Below are positions 35,418 through 43,456 of a DNA stretch of 64,000 nt, one piece after another; position 1 is the first letter of the stretch, and every line of letters starts with the position of its first letter. The stretch is taken from assembly GCF_011761305.1 (NCBI RefSeq), contig NZ_JAAOZC010000003.1:186001-250000 (forward strand), in the 5' to 3' direction. This stretch comes from Sphingomonas vulcanisoli (GTDB taxonomy: Bacteria; Pseudomonadota; Alphaproteobacteria; Sphingomonadales; Sphingomonadaceae). The notes below the pieces were generated by a model. That model did no database searches. It had not been told where the DNA came from and worked only from the letters and a program-made list of their open reading frames with translations. Made by a program: the position numbers and the translations under genes.

Positions 35418-35714
35418 GTGGCTTGGTTGGATGTGTATCGATGGCCGGAGCGCGGCGCGCTGGTTGTAGATTGTCAGGCAGATCTTTTGTCGGCTCTGCC
35501 CACGCGCTTTACGATCCCATTGCTGGCAGAGAGTTCGGGGTACGCCTTGGGGCGCCTCAACCCTATGTTGTCGTTTCGGAACAGGAATTTGGTCCTTGTT
35601 CCACAGCTCGCGACGACATTGACGATAGCGGAGCTTGGCGAGGTGGTCGGCTCGCTTGTCGCTGACGAATACAGAATCATGGGTGCGATCGACTTTCTCC
35701 TCCGCGGTTTCTGA
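35418..35714 (+). CDS. ccdB: CcdB-like toxin
   Basis: 98 residues, GTG start with no gap after the antitoxin stop. Family features: VDCQADLLSALPTRFTIPLL near residue 17, a central strand region LVLVPQLATTLTI and a C-terminal helix ending in Arg-Gly-Phe. In the F-plasmid CcdB the last residues Trp-Gly-Ile poison gyrase. Here Trp is replaced by Arg, so the same gyrase poisoning is not assured. The 3' end is three bases from the rsmE stop on the other strand. Confidence 0.8.
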   Translation: MAWLDVYRWPERGALVVDCQADLLSALPTRFTIPLLAESSGYALGRLNPMLSFRNRNLVLVPQLATTLTIAELGEVVGSLVADEYRIMGAIDFLLRGF

Positions 35715-35717
35715 CCG

Positions 35718-36458
35718 CTACCGCCAATCCCCCACGGCCCCCATCCACAGGCTGATAGCTGCCGCGGCCGCCGTATCGGCGCGGAGGATGCGGGGGCCGA
35801 GGGTGATGGGTTGGGCGGCCGGGTGGGCACGAATCAAGGCGCGTTCCTCTTCAGTGAAGCCGCCTTCGGGGCCGATCAATATCGCGGCGGGGCCGGGCTT
35901 GGCGGCTTGGGGGAGCGGCGCGCCGCCTTGTTCGTCGGCGAATAGGATTGGGCGGGCTTTATCCCAATCGCGCAGTAAGGCGGCGAGCTTCACCGGCTCC
36001 GCCAGTTCCGGCAGCGCGGTGCGGTCGCATTGTTCGGCGGCTTCGATCGCGTGGGCGCGGAGGCGATCCATGTTGAGGCGATCGACGATCGTGCGCTGGG
36101 TGATTACCGGCTGCAGCCGCGCCACGCCCAGCTCGGTCGCTTTTTCGATCAGCCAATCGATCCGGCCCTTCTTGATCGGTGCGAACAGCAGCCAGAGATC
36201 GGGCACCGCCTCCCGTTCGCCGAGCTTGGCGGTGATCGCCAGCGTCAGGCTGCGTTTGCCCGCATCGCGCACCTCGGCCAGCCATTCGCCGGTGACGTCA
36301 TCGAACAGCCGCACCGGATCGCCGGGTTTGGCGCGCATCACATTGGCGAGATAATTGGCCTGCGCGCCGTCGAGCGTCAGCACCTGTCCGTCCGTGAGTT
36401 CGGTCTCGACGAACAGCCGCGGTGTGCTCGCGGGCGGCCAGGCGGGGGTGGCGATCAG
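35718..36458 (-). CDS. rsmE: 16S rRNA (uracil1498-N3)-methyltransferase, probable CTG start
   Basis: 246 residues if started at CTG 36458. SPOUT methyltransferase with PRLFVETELTDGQ at the N-terminus, GAQANYLANVMRAKPGD, FAPIKKGRIDWLIEKATELG, ILIGPEGGFTEEE and LGPRILRADTAAAAA. The first ATG/GTG/TTG in frame is GTG 36383, which would remove the conserved PRLFVE segment. The CTG at 36458 overlaps the EF-hand gene's TGA stop (CTGA). The preceding codons contain no other start, so I prefer CTG. Confidence 0.88.
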   Translation of the reverse strand: MIATPAWPPASTPRLFVETELTDGQVLTLDGAQANYLANVMRAKPGDPVRLFDDVTGEWLAEVRDAGKRSLTLAITAKLGEREAVPDLWLLFAPIKKGRIDWLIEKATELGVARLQPVITQRTIVDRLNMDRLRAHAIEAAEQCDRTALPELAEPVKLAALLRDWDKARPILFADEQGGAPLPQAAKPGPAAILIGPEGGFTEEERALIRAHPAAQPITLGPRILRADTAAAAAISLWMGAVGDWR

Positions 36459-36916
36459 CGTCCGACCGCCGCTTTCGGATGGAGCGCATTCATGATCTTG
36501 GCCTGCGCCGCCATCCGCTCCGTGGGCGTGACGATGCCGTCGTGATTGGTATCGGCCTCGTCGAAGTCGCGCAGCGTCGCGGCTTTGGCTTCGTCCAGCG
36601 AGACCTTGCCGTCATGATTGGTGTCGGCATCGTCCATCATCGCCTTCACCATCGGCGGCACGGTGGTGATCTTGTCGGGCGTGGTGCCCCTCTGCTTGGC
36701 GACGACCGCAATCATCTCGTCCATCGTGACGAAGCCATCGTGATTGAGATCGAGGCGGTTGAAGGTTGCCACGGCCAGTGCTTCAGCCTCGGCGCGGGTC
36801 TGGCTCGGTCCGGCCTCGATCGAGGCGGCCGGCGCGGGTGGCGGCGGCGCGTCCTGTGCGAAGACCGGCGCAGCCGGGAGGAGGAGCAGGGCGAGAAAGG
36901 GGCTGCGGCGCATCAT
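36455..36916 (-). CDS. Secreted EF-hand calcium-binding protein
   Basis: 153 residues with a signal peptide (MRRSPFLALLLLPAAPVFAQ) and three EF-hand loops: DLNHDGFVTMDE, DTNHDGKVSLDE and DTNHDGIVTPTE. A periplasmic Ca2+ sensor or buffer is inferred. Its stop overlaps the CTG that I propose for rsmE. Confidence 0.88.
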   Translation of the reverse strand: MMRRSPFLALLLLPAAPVFAQDAPPPPAPAASIEAGPSQTRAEAEALAVATFNRLDLNHDGFVTMDEMIAVVAKQRGTTPDKITTVPPMVKAMMDDADTNHDGKVSLDEAKAATLRDFDEADTNHDGIVTPTERMAAQAKIMNALHPKAAVGR

Positions 36917-37032
36917 CGTCTCCAGATGTTCGGATGATCCCGAACGCGCGTGGCGGCTAGCCGGACCATGGTGAACCGCGCCCGAATAGCACAGGCTTGT
37001 CGGGAGGAGGCAAGCCGGGGCAGGGAGGGCTT

Positions 37033-37950
37033 ATGTCGGCGCCCGCTCCCATCGTCCCAGACAGCGAACATGCCCGGCCGCTGGCGCGATTGCCGGGATT
37101 GGCGCGCGATCTGATCCAGCTGGCGCGGCTCGATCGGCCGATCGGCAGCTGGCTGCTGTTCTGGCCAGGGGCCTGGGCGATTGCCCTCGCAGGGGAGGCG
37201 GTGCGGCGGTGGGATTTGATCCTGTGGTTCGCGCTGGGTGCGGTGGCGATGCGCGGGGCGGGCTGCGTCTATAACGATATCGTCGATCGCGATCTCGATC
37301 GGAAGGTGGAGCGGACCCGGTCTCGGCCGCTGGCGAGCGGACGGCTTACCCGCACGATCGCCTGGGCGTGGCTGATCGCGCTGTGCCTGATCGGCCTGAT
37401 CGTGTTGCTCCAGCTCAATCGGCCGGCGCAGATCGTGTCGCTGGCCGCGCTCGGGCCGGTCGCGGTCTATCCGTTCATGAAGCGGATCACCTGGTGGCCG
37501 CAGGCGTGGCTGGGGATCGTCTTTTCCTGGGCGGCGCTGCCCGGTTGGCCGGCGGCAGCGGGCGGTTTCGGCGCGCCGATGGCCTGGCTCTATGCGGGCA
37601 GTATCGCCTGGGTGATCGGCTACGACACTATCTATGCGCTGCAGGACATCGAAGACGATGCGCTGGCTGGGGTGAAGAGCAGCGCGCGGGCGCTGGGCGG
37701 CAAGGTGCGGCCGGGCGTGGCGGTTTTTTACCTCATCGCGCTGGCACTGTGGGCGAAGGCTTTGTGGACGGTGCGGCCCGAGGCTCTGGCCCTGGCCGGG
37801 CTGGTCCCGATCGCGCTGCACCTGGGCTGGCAGGTGGCGGCGCTGCGGCTCGACGATCCTGCCGATGCGCTCGCCAAGTTCCGCGCCAATCGTTTTGCGG
37901 GTCTGCTGATGTTTCTTGCCTGCCTCGTAGTCGGCACCACCTCGACGTGA
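37033..37950 (+). CDS. ubiA: 4-hydroxybenzoate octaprenyltransferase
   Basis: 305-residue integral membrane prenyltransferase of ubiquinone synthesis. The prenyl-diphosphate Mg-binding motif is YNDIVDRDLDRKVERTRSRP and the second is ALQDIEDDALAG. About eight membrane helices. I chose ATG 37033 (MSAPAPIV), preceded by agggaggg. A longer start at 36997 is possible. Followed 17 bases later by pmbA. Confidence 0.94.
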   Translation: MSAPAPIVPDSEHARPLARLPGLARDLIQLARLDRPIGSWLLFWPGAWAIALAGEAVRRWDLILWFALGAVAMRGAGCVYNDIVDRDLDRKVERTRSRPLASGRLTRTIAWAWLIALCLIGLIVLLQLNRPAQIVSLAALGPVAVYPFMKRITWWPQAWLGIVFSWAALPGWPAAAGGFGAPMAWLYAGSIAWVIGYDTIYALQDIEDDALAGVKSSARALGGKVRPGVAVFYLIALALWAKALWTVRPEALALAGLVPIALHLGWQVAALRLDDPADALAKFRANRFAGLLMFLACLVVGTTST

Positions 37951-37967
37951 ACGGAGCGCATCCCTAA

Positions 37968-39323
37968 GTGCTCCGCATGCTTTCCACCGATACCGCGCAA
38001 TCCCAGGTCGCCGATCTCGTTGCCGCCGCCCGTGCCGCAGGCGCCGATGCCGCCGATGCTGTCTATTTCCGCAACATGTCCACGCAGGTGTCGGTGCGGC
38101 TCGGCGAGCTCGAGGATGTCGAGCGATCGGATGGCGAGGAGATCGGGCTGCGCGTCTTCGTCGGCAGGCAATCGGCCAGCGTGTCGTCCTCCAGCCTCTC
38201 GAAGGAGGCCGTCGCCGCGATGGTGGAGCGCGCGGTGGCGATGGCGCGCGAGGCGCCCGAGGATGCCTTTGCCGGGCTCGCGCCTGAGGATCGGCTGCTC
38301 AAGGGCGATGCGCCCGAGATCGATGCCGACGATGGCGAGGATCCCGCCCCCGATGCGCTGCGGGCCCGCGCGCTGGAGGCGGAGGAGATCGCGCGATCGA
38401 TTGCGGGTGTTACCAACAGCGAGGGCGCCGGCGCGAGCGCGGGCCGGACGCTGATGGCGCTGGCGACGAGCACCGGCTTCGCGCGCGCCTTCACCTCGAC
38501 CGGCTATGGCTGCTCGGCGAGTGTAATCGCGGGCGAGGGCGCCGGGATGCAGCGCGACTATGGCTATCATTCGGCGCGCCATCTTGCCGATCTCGAGGCC
38601 TCCGAAGCGATCGGGCGGCGTGCAGGCCAGCGGGCGGTCAAGCGGCTCAATCCGGGCAAGCTCGCCTCCGGACCGATGCCGGTGGTGCTCGATCCGCGCG
38701 TCGGCACCTCGATGCTCGGCCACCTGACCGGCGCGATCACGGGCGCTTCGATCGCGCGCAAGACGAGCTTCCTGCTCGATCGCGTCGGCACGCCCGTCTT
38801 CGCGGAGGGAATCACGATCCGCGACGATCCGCATCGCCCGCGCGGCCTGCGCAGCCGCGGTTTCGATGCCGAGGGGCTGCCGACCGCGCCGCTGGCGCTG
38901 ATCGACAAGGGTGTCTTGACGACCTGGCTAATGGACAGCGCCTCGGCCCGGCAGCTCGGGCTGAGCCCCACCGGTCATGCCACGCGGGGCGGATCGGGTG
39001 CGCCGGGGGCGGGGACGAGCAATCTCTATCTGGAGGCGGGGACGCTTTCGGTGGAGGCGTTGATCGCCGACATCCAGCTCGGCCTCTACGTTACCGAGCT
39101 GATCGGCCAGGGCGTCAACGGCATCACCGGTGATTATTCGCGCGGCGCCTCGGGCTTCGCGATCCGCGACGGGCAGATTGCCGAGCCGATCGCTGAGGTG
39201 ACGATCGCGGGCAATTTGAAGGACATGTTCCTGGCGCTCACCCCCGCGGATGATCTGGAGTTCCGCCGCGCGATGGATGTGCCGACGCTGCGCATCGATG
39301 GGATGATGCTTGCGGGGGCGTAG
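37968..39323 (+). CDS. pmbA: Metallopeptidase-like TldE/PmbA
   Basis: 451 residues of the TldD/PmbA family, which matures microcin-like peptides and processes gyrase-targeting toxins with TldD. The subunit lacks an HExxxH motif, so it is TldE rather than TldD. Conserved stretches are MQRDYGYHSARHLADLE and LMDSASARQLGLSPTGHATR, with a GVNGITGDYSRGASGF C-terminal region. GTG at 37968 fits the cggag ribosome site; the ATG at 37977 is the alternative start. Confidence 0.92.
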   Translation: MLRMLSTDTAQSQVADLVAAARAAGADAADAVYFRNMSTQVSVRLGELEDVERSDGEEIGLRVFVGRQSASVSSSSLSKEAVAAMVERAVAMAREAPEDAFAGLAPEDRLLKGDAPEIDADDGEDPAPDALRARALEAEEIARSIAGVTNSEGAGASAGRTLMALATSTGFARAFTSTGYGCSASVIAGEGAGMQRDYGYHSARHLADLEASEAIGRRAGQRAVKRLNPGKLASGPMPVVLDPRVGTSMLGHLTGAITGASIARKTSFLLDRVGTPVFAEGITIRDDPHRPRGLRSRGFDAEGLPTAPLALIDKGVLTTWLMDSASARQLGLSPTGHATRGGSGAPGAGTSNLYLEAGTLSVEALIADIQLGLYVTELIGQGVNGITGDYSRGASGFAIRDGQIAEPIAEVTIAGNLKDMFLALTPADDLEFRRAMDVPTLRIDGMMLAGA

Positions 39324-39328
39324 TTGCT

Positions 39329-39482
39329 TAAGCCCCTCCCTTTCAAGCGAGGGGTTGGGGGTGGGTGCGCGCGTCTGCGCGCCCAAGAGAATCCATCTGT
39401 ACCGCAAGGCACTGGCAGGGGCATCGAGCCCCTGTCAGCGCACCCTCACCCCTCGCCCCTCCCCACAAGGGGGAGGGGTTTA
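39329..39482. repeat. Palindromic repeat, family B copy, compound
   Basis: Outer arms agcccctccctttcaagcga… and …cccctccccacaagggggagg are partially inverted, enclosing an inner gcgcgcgtctgcgcgc hairpin and a 'ggcaggggcatcgagcccct' hairpin. The right arm's GGAGGGG sits five bases before the next gene's GTG and forms its ribosome-binding site. Confidence 0.75.
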
Positions 39483-39483
39483 A

Positions 39484-40275
39484 GTGGGTCTGGACCCCGC
39501 CCTGGTCGCAGCCATCGTCGCCGCGACCCGCGAAGCGGGCGCGCTGGCGCTCCGCCGCAGCGGCGAGGATTACGCGCGGTGGGAAAAGGTGCCGGGCCAT
39601 CCGGTCTGCGACGTCGATCTGGAGGTGGACCGGTTGCTCGCCGAGCGGCTGCAGGCGATCGATCCCGAGGCAGGCTGGCTCTCCGAAGAGACCGCCGACT
39701 CGTCCGATCGCCTCAAGGCGGAGCGCGTCTGGGTCGTCGATCCGATCGATGGCACGCGCGATTTCCTGCGCGGGCGGCCGGGCTGGTGCATTTCGGTGGC
39801 GCTGATCGAGCATGGGCTGCCAATCGTCGGCGTACTGGACGCGCCAGCGCGTGATGAGCTGTGGATCGCGGCGAAGGGACAGGGCGCCACCTGCAACGGC
39901 GTGGCGCTCAAGACCTCGGACCGCACCGCGCTGCCCGGTTCGCGCGTTCCCGCCGATACCTTGCCGAAGATTGACAGCGATCTTGTCGCCGTTCCCCGTG
40001 CCAATTCGATCGCGCTGCGCTGCGCGATGGTGGCGCGCGCCGAGGTCGATCTCTGTGCATCGCTGCGTTGGGGAAACGAATGGGACATCGCCGCCGCCGC
40101 GCTGATCGCCGAAGAGGCCGGCGCGATTGTCACGGATGCGCTGGGTGCTCCCGTCCGCTTCAACAAGCCGAGGCCTGACCTGCTGGGCTTGCTCGCCGCG
40201 GCGCCCGGCGTTCATGCGGCGGCGGTGGAGCGCCTGGCGGAGCGCGCCCAGGAGGCAGAACGAAAAAGGCCTTGA
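39484..40275 (+). CDS. Inositol-monophosphatase family (CysQ-like) phosphatase
   Basis: 263-residue Mg2+-dependent, Li+-sensitive-type phosphatase. The three family motifs are present: GWLSEETADSSD, WVVDPIDGTRDFLRGRPGW and WGNEWDIAAAALIAEEAGA. Such enzymes cleave 3'-phosphoadenosine 5'-phosphate (CysQ) or inositol phosphates; which applies here is not shown. GTG start with a ribosome site contributed by the preceding repeat. Confidence 0.9.
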   Translation: MGLDPALVAAIVAATREAGALALRRSGEDYARWEKVPGHPVCDVDLEVDRLLAERLQAIDPEAGWLSEETADSSDRLKAERVWVVDPIDGTRDFLRGRPGWCISVALIEHGLPIVGVLDAPARDELWIAAKGQGATCNGVALKTSDRTALPGSRVPADTLPKIDSDLVAVPRANSIALRCAMVARAEVDLCASLRWGNEWDIAAAALIAEEAGAIVTDALGAPVRFNKPRPDLLGLLAAAPGVHAAAVERLAERAQEAERKRP

Positions 40276-40286
40276 GCTACCTTCGC

Positions 40287-40799
40287 TCAGGCGAGCGTCA
40301 TCACCCCATCCTCGATCGCGAAGCGGCGGAACCGACGCAGCATATCCTGTCCCAACAAGGAGACCCCGCCCTTCCGGCCGAACACCGCCACCTGAACCTG
40401 CGAATAGGTTTTGCCCGCGATCGTGAGACTGGCAATATGGACGAACGCAAGTGGTGCGCTGCCGTTCGCGGTCACCAGTTTCTCGCGGTATTGCAAGGTC
40501 CGTGGGTCTATACCCAGGCGTCGGGCATCAGACTGTGTGATGATAGTGGTATTGGCGCCGCTATCGACGATAAACCGGATCTTCTGATCGCGGGATTTGG
40601 CTTCGGCATAATATAGGCCATCAGGATCCACAGTTATTTGATGGACATTATCCTGCACGTCAATGACGGAAGTATCATGCCACAGATCAGTCGGTGCTTC
40701 GATCACGGGACTGACATCATAGATGGAATGATGAGCAGTCGGATACACGGCCAGGGCTGCGCCAACTGCCAAAAGTGTTATAGCAAAGCTACTAGGCAT
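40287..40799 (-). CDS. Retropepsin-like aspartic protease, membrane-anchored
   Basis: 170 residues with an N-terminal hydrophobic anchor (FAITLLAVGAALAVYPTA) and a single aspartic-protease half: RFIVDSGANTTIIT (catalytic Asp about 79) and GVSLLGQDMLRRFRRF. Matches the bacterial clan AA (TIGR02281-type) proteins. Active as a dimer by family knowledge. Substrate unknown. Confidence 0.85.
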   Translation of the reverse strand: MPSSFAITLLAVGAALAVYPTAHHSIYDVSPVIEAPTDLWHDTSVIDVQDNVHQITVDPDGLYYAEAKSRDQKIRFIVDSGANTTIITQSDARRLGIDPRTLQYREKLVTANGSAPLAFVHIASLTIAGKTYSQVQVAVFGRKGGVSLLGQDMLRRFRRFAIEDGVMTLA

Positions 40800-41262
40800 A
40801 ACGATACATCTCTAAAAGCCGATTACTATAAGCCTCTCTACTGATAACTTTGCCAACACTATAAAGCAGCGGTGGGCATGATCCACAAAAGAGATGCGGA
40901 CAGCGCTTGTTCCAAGAAAAAATTTCAATCAATAATCACGATTATATGGGTATGTCGGTAACTATTCTTTAAGAATTTTCGGTCACGATAGGCGGGGGTG
41001 ATTAACGCGGCATAGGGCGCCGATCGTCCGCCAGTCCGCGCACGGATGGGACATTCCGCTGCCCGCCCGCCCAGCAGAAATGGTCTTTGGCCGTACGCTC
41101 TATCATTTGGGCGCAACATGGCCTATGCAAGCAGGGCTGACGTCGCTCGCGACGGATATCGGGCCCGCTTTGGCGCCCCCTTTGTCCCTTTCTTGCTCTG
41201 CCGAAGCCGGGATGCGCCGCACTTGGCGCATGCCCGTCATACTGGGACAAAGGAACTGACCC
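40800..41262. other. 463-bp non-coding, AT-richer gap
   Basis: Separates the divergent aspartic protease and cspA. The left part (40800–40990) is noticeably A/T-rich and includes ttctttaagaattttc. The right part is GC-rich and would hold the cspA leader. I see no convincing gene. Short frames on either strand have no homologous motif. Confidence 0.5.
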
Positions 41263-41469
41263 ATGATTACCGGAACCGTAAAATTCTTCGACAACGCCAA
41301 GGGCTATGGCTTCATCGCGCCTGAGGGTGGCGGCCCCGATGCCTTCGTGCATATCTCGGCCGTCGAGCGCGCCGGCATGAGCACGCTCGATAAGGAGCAG
41401 CGCGTTTCCTACGAGCTCGAGGCCGACAAGCGCGGCAAGTCCTCTGCGGTGAACCTGCAGTCGGCCTGA
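41263..41469 (+). CDS. cspA: Cold-shock domain protein CspA-type
   Basis: 68-residue RNA/DNA-binding CSD protein with the RNP motifs KGYGFIAPE and DAFVHISAV. ATG at 41263 preceded by aaaggaa. Ends in a strong terminator. Cold-induction is not shown by the sequence. Confidence 0.94.
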   Translation: MITGTVKFFDNAKGYGFIAPEGGGPDAFVHISAVERAGMSTLDKEQRVSYELEADKRGKSSAVNLQSA

Positions 41470-41476
41470 TCGATCC

Positions 41477-41509
41477 GGTTCCCCGGCGGACGAGGTCCGC
41501 CGGGGAACC
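41477..41509 (+). terminator. Terminator after cspA
   Basis: Perfect 15-bp stem (41477–41491 with 41495–41509), loop gag, followed by acctttgcttt. Confidence 0.8.
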
Positions 41510-41536
41510 ACCTTTGCTTTCTCTAGGAGCCCGCTC

Positions 41537-41746
41537 ATGTCGCGCGTCGCCGTTCGCCCTTATCTCGTCGCCAAGGATGAAGAGGGCGCATTCCGCATCA
41601 CCGTCCGCACCACGCGCTTCAATTCGCAGGGCTATCCCCTGGTCTCGACCGAAATGCTGGGCGACACTTTCCCGACCGCGACCAAGGCGCGCGCCTATCT
41701 GCGCGAAACCTATCGCGCCGAAGCGATCGACATCGCCACCAAATAA
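41537..41746 (+). CDS. Hypothetical 69-residue conserved-type protein
   Basis: 69 residues (MSRVAVRPYLVAKDEEGAF… ARAYLRETYRAEAIDIATK), no membrane segment. The ribosome site taggag is 9 bases before the ATG, and codon use fits neighbours. Function unknown. Follows cspA after a terminator, so it likely has its own promoter or reads through. Confidence 0.65.
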   Translation: MSRVAVRPYLVAKDEEGAFRITVRTTRFNSQGYPLVSTEMLGDTFPTATKARAYLRETYRAEAIDIATK

Positions 41747-41752
41747 GCGCGC

Positions 41753-42181
41753 TCAGGCGATCTTCGGGACGCCGAGCCGCGGGATATCGATCGCCGGGCA
41801 GCGGTTCATCACCACCTTGAGCCCCGCTGCCTCGGCCCGTGCCGCGGCCGCCTCGTTGATCACGCCGATCTGCAACCACACCGATTTGGCGCCGGCGGCG
41901 ATCGCCGCGTCCACCGCTTCGCCCGCAGCGTCGGGACGGCGGAAGATATCCACCATGTCGATCGGCTCCCCGATCTGATCGAGATCGCGCCAGACATATT
42001 CGCCGTGGATATGCTCGCCGGTGATCTGCGGATTGACCGGTAGGATGCGATAACCATGATCCTGCAGCACGCGCATCACGCCATAGCTGGGCCGATCCGG
42101 CCGATCGGAGGCGCCGATCACGGCGATGGTGCGGGTTTCGGTGAGGAGCTGGCGGATGTCTTCGGCAGACGTGAGGGGCAT
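41753..42181 (-). CDS. CoA-binding (YccU-type) protein
   Basis: 142-residue Rossmann-like CoA_binding domain with TIAVIGASDRPDRPSYGVMR at the N-terminus and KSVWLQIGVINEAAAARA, MNRCPAID. Function in vivo unknown. ATG 42181. Confidence 0.85.
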   Translation of the reverse strand: MPLTSAEDIRQLLTETRTIAVIGASDRPDRPSYGVMRVLQDHGYRILPVNPQITGEHIHGEYVWRDLDQIGEPIDMVDIFRRPDAAGEAVDAAIAAGAKSVWLQIGVINEAAAARAEAAGLKVVMNRCPAIDIPRLGVPKIA

Positions 42182-42244
42182 CGGTCTCTCCTGTTTCGGA
42201 GCGCAACGTCTGAGCCGCGGCTTTCGCACCATACTGCCCACGGC

Positions 42245-42329
42245 CCGTTTGTGCCGAGCGAAGTCGAGGTACATCGCTCGAGCGTCTCGCCTCGCCGCAC
42301 GTCCCTCGACTACGCTCGGGACGAACGGG
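42245..42329. repeat. Palindromic repeat, family E copy 2
   Basis: Arms cgtttgtgccgagcgaagtc / gactacgctcgggacgaacg. Lies between the CoA-binding gene and mrp, ending five bases before the mrp stop. Confidence 0.82.
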
Positions 42330-42333
42330 AGGC

Positions 42334-43272
42334 TTAGAGAAGCACCGCCACCTTTTCCGCCAGCAACCGAAACGGCTCAGCATCGGCGCCATCTCCCGCA
42401 GCCGGCGGCTCGCCGGCATCGCTCGCGGTGCGGATCGCGATGGTGAGCGGGATGCGGCCGAGGAAGGGGATGCCGCGCGCCGCCGCGTCCGTCTCCGCGC
42501 CGCCGCTGCCGAACGGATCGGAGAGCGCACCGCAATGCGGGCAGATATAGCCCGCCATATTCTCGACCAGCCCGATCACCGGCACACCCGCCTGCCCAAA
42601 CAGATCGATCGCGCGCGCCGCATCGATCAGCGCGAGATCCTGCGGCGTGGAGACGATGATTGCGCCCATCGGCCGATGCTTCTGGATCATTGTCAGCTGC
42701 ACGTCGCCGGTGCCGGGGGGCAGATCCATGATCAGCAGCTCGGTATCGCCCCAGGCGGCATCGACGAGCTGGGTCAGCGCGCCCGCCGCCATCGGCCCGC
42801 GCCACGCGATCGCCTTGCCCGGCTCGACCAACTGCCCGATCGAAAGCAGCGGCACGCCATGGCGCGTGGCGACGGGCAGCAGCTGTTTGTTGTACGCCTC
42901 GGGCTTGCCCGGCGCGTCCATCAATTTGGGCTGCGAGGGGCCGTAAATGTCGGCATCGACCAGCCCGACCTTGAGGCCGGTTCGCGCCAGCGCGATGGCG
43001 AGATTGGCAGCGACGGTCGATTTGCCGACGCCGCCCTTGCCGCTGGCGATGGCGAGGATGCGGCGCTGCTTGCGTTCGGCGGTGAGGAGGATGCGGGCAT
43101 CGGCGGGGAGGGCCGCGCGTACCCGGGCTTCGATCGCCTGCTGGTCGCCCGAAGCGAGGCCGCCGACGTCGATCGTCACTTCGGGGCGCTCGCGCTCAAT
43201 CCGGGCAGATAGCACACGGCCTGCTACCTCGGGGATGCGATCGAGCGCGGTGTTCAGCTCCACTTCGGTCAT
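42334..43272 (-). CDS. apbC: Mrp/ApbC-type Fe-S cluster carrier ATPase
   Basis: 312-residue P-loop scaffold that delivers Fe-S clusters. Walker A ASGKGGVGKSTVAANLA, DADIYGPSQPKLM, DLPPGTGDVQLT and the CPHC motif (YICPHCGALSDPF) that holds the bridging cluster. An N-terminal DUF59-like domain (about 1–65) is present. Confidence 0.93.
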   Translation of the reverse strand: MTEVELNTALDRIPEVAGRVLSARIERERPEVTIDVGGLASGDQQAIEARVRAALPADARILLTAERKQRRILAIASGKGGVGKSTVAANLAIALARTGLKVGLVDADIYGPSQPKLMDAPGKPEAYNKQLLPVATRHGVPLLSIGQLVEPGKAIAWRGPMAAGALTQLVDAAWGDTELLIMDLPPGTGDVQLTMIQKHRPMGAIIVSTPQDLALIDAARAIDLFGQAGVPVIGLVENMAGYICPHCGALSDPFGSGGAETDAAARGIPFLGRIPLTIAIRTASDAGEPPAAGDGADAEPFRLLAEKVAVLL

Positions 43273-43292
43273 CTGGAAATCCGCTACAAATC

Positions 43293-43377
43293 CGTTTGCC
43301 CCGAGCCTGTCGAAGGGCTGCCCTTCTTTTGCACGCAGAAGAAGAACAGTGCTTCTACAGGCTCAGCACGAACGGGA
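43293..43377. repeat. Palindromic repeat, family D copy 2
   Basis: Arms gtttgccccgagcctgtcga / ctacaggctcagcacgaacg. Lies between the divergent mrp and hflK genes, with a 'cttcttttgcacgcagaagaag' inner hairpin. Confidence 0.8.
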
Positions 43378-43456
43378 GGGGTGTGGAATGCGTGCTAAGC
43401 CTTTTCGGCGCGGCAGGCACTGTTTTTCCCGCACGCTGCCCCTATAAGACCGCGCC

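Noticed and set aside
40925-41119. Minus-strand 64-codon frame in the gap before cspA
   Set aside because: No ribosome site, no motif, and composition like chance.
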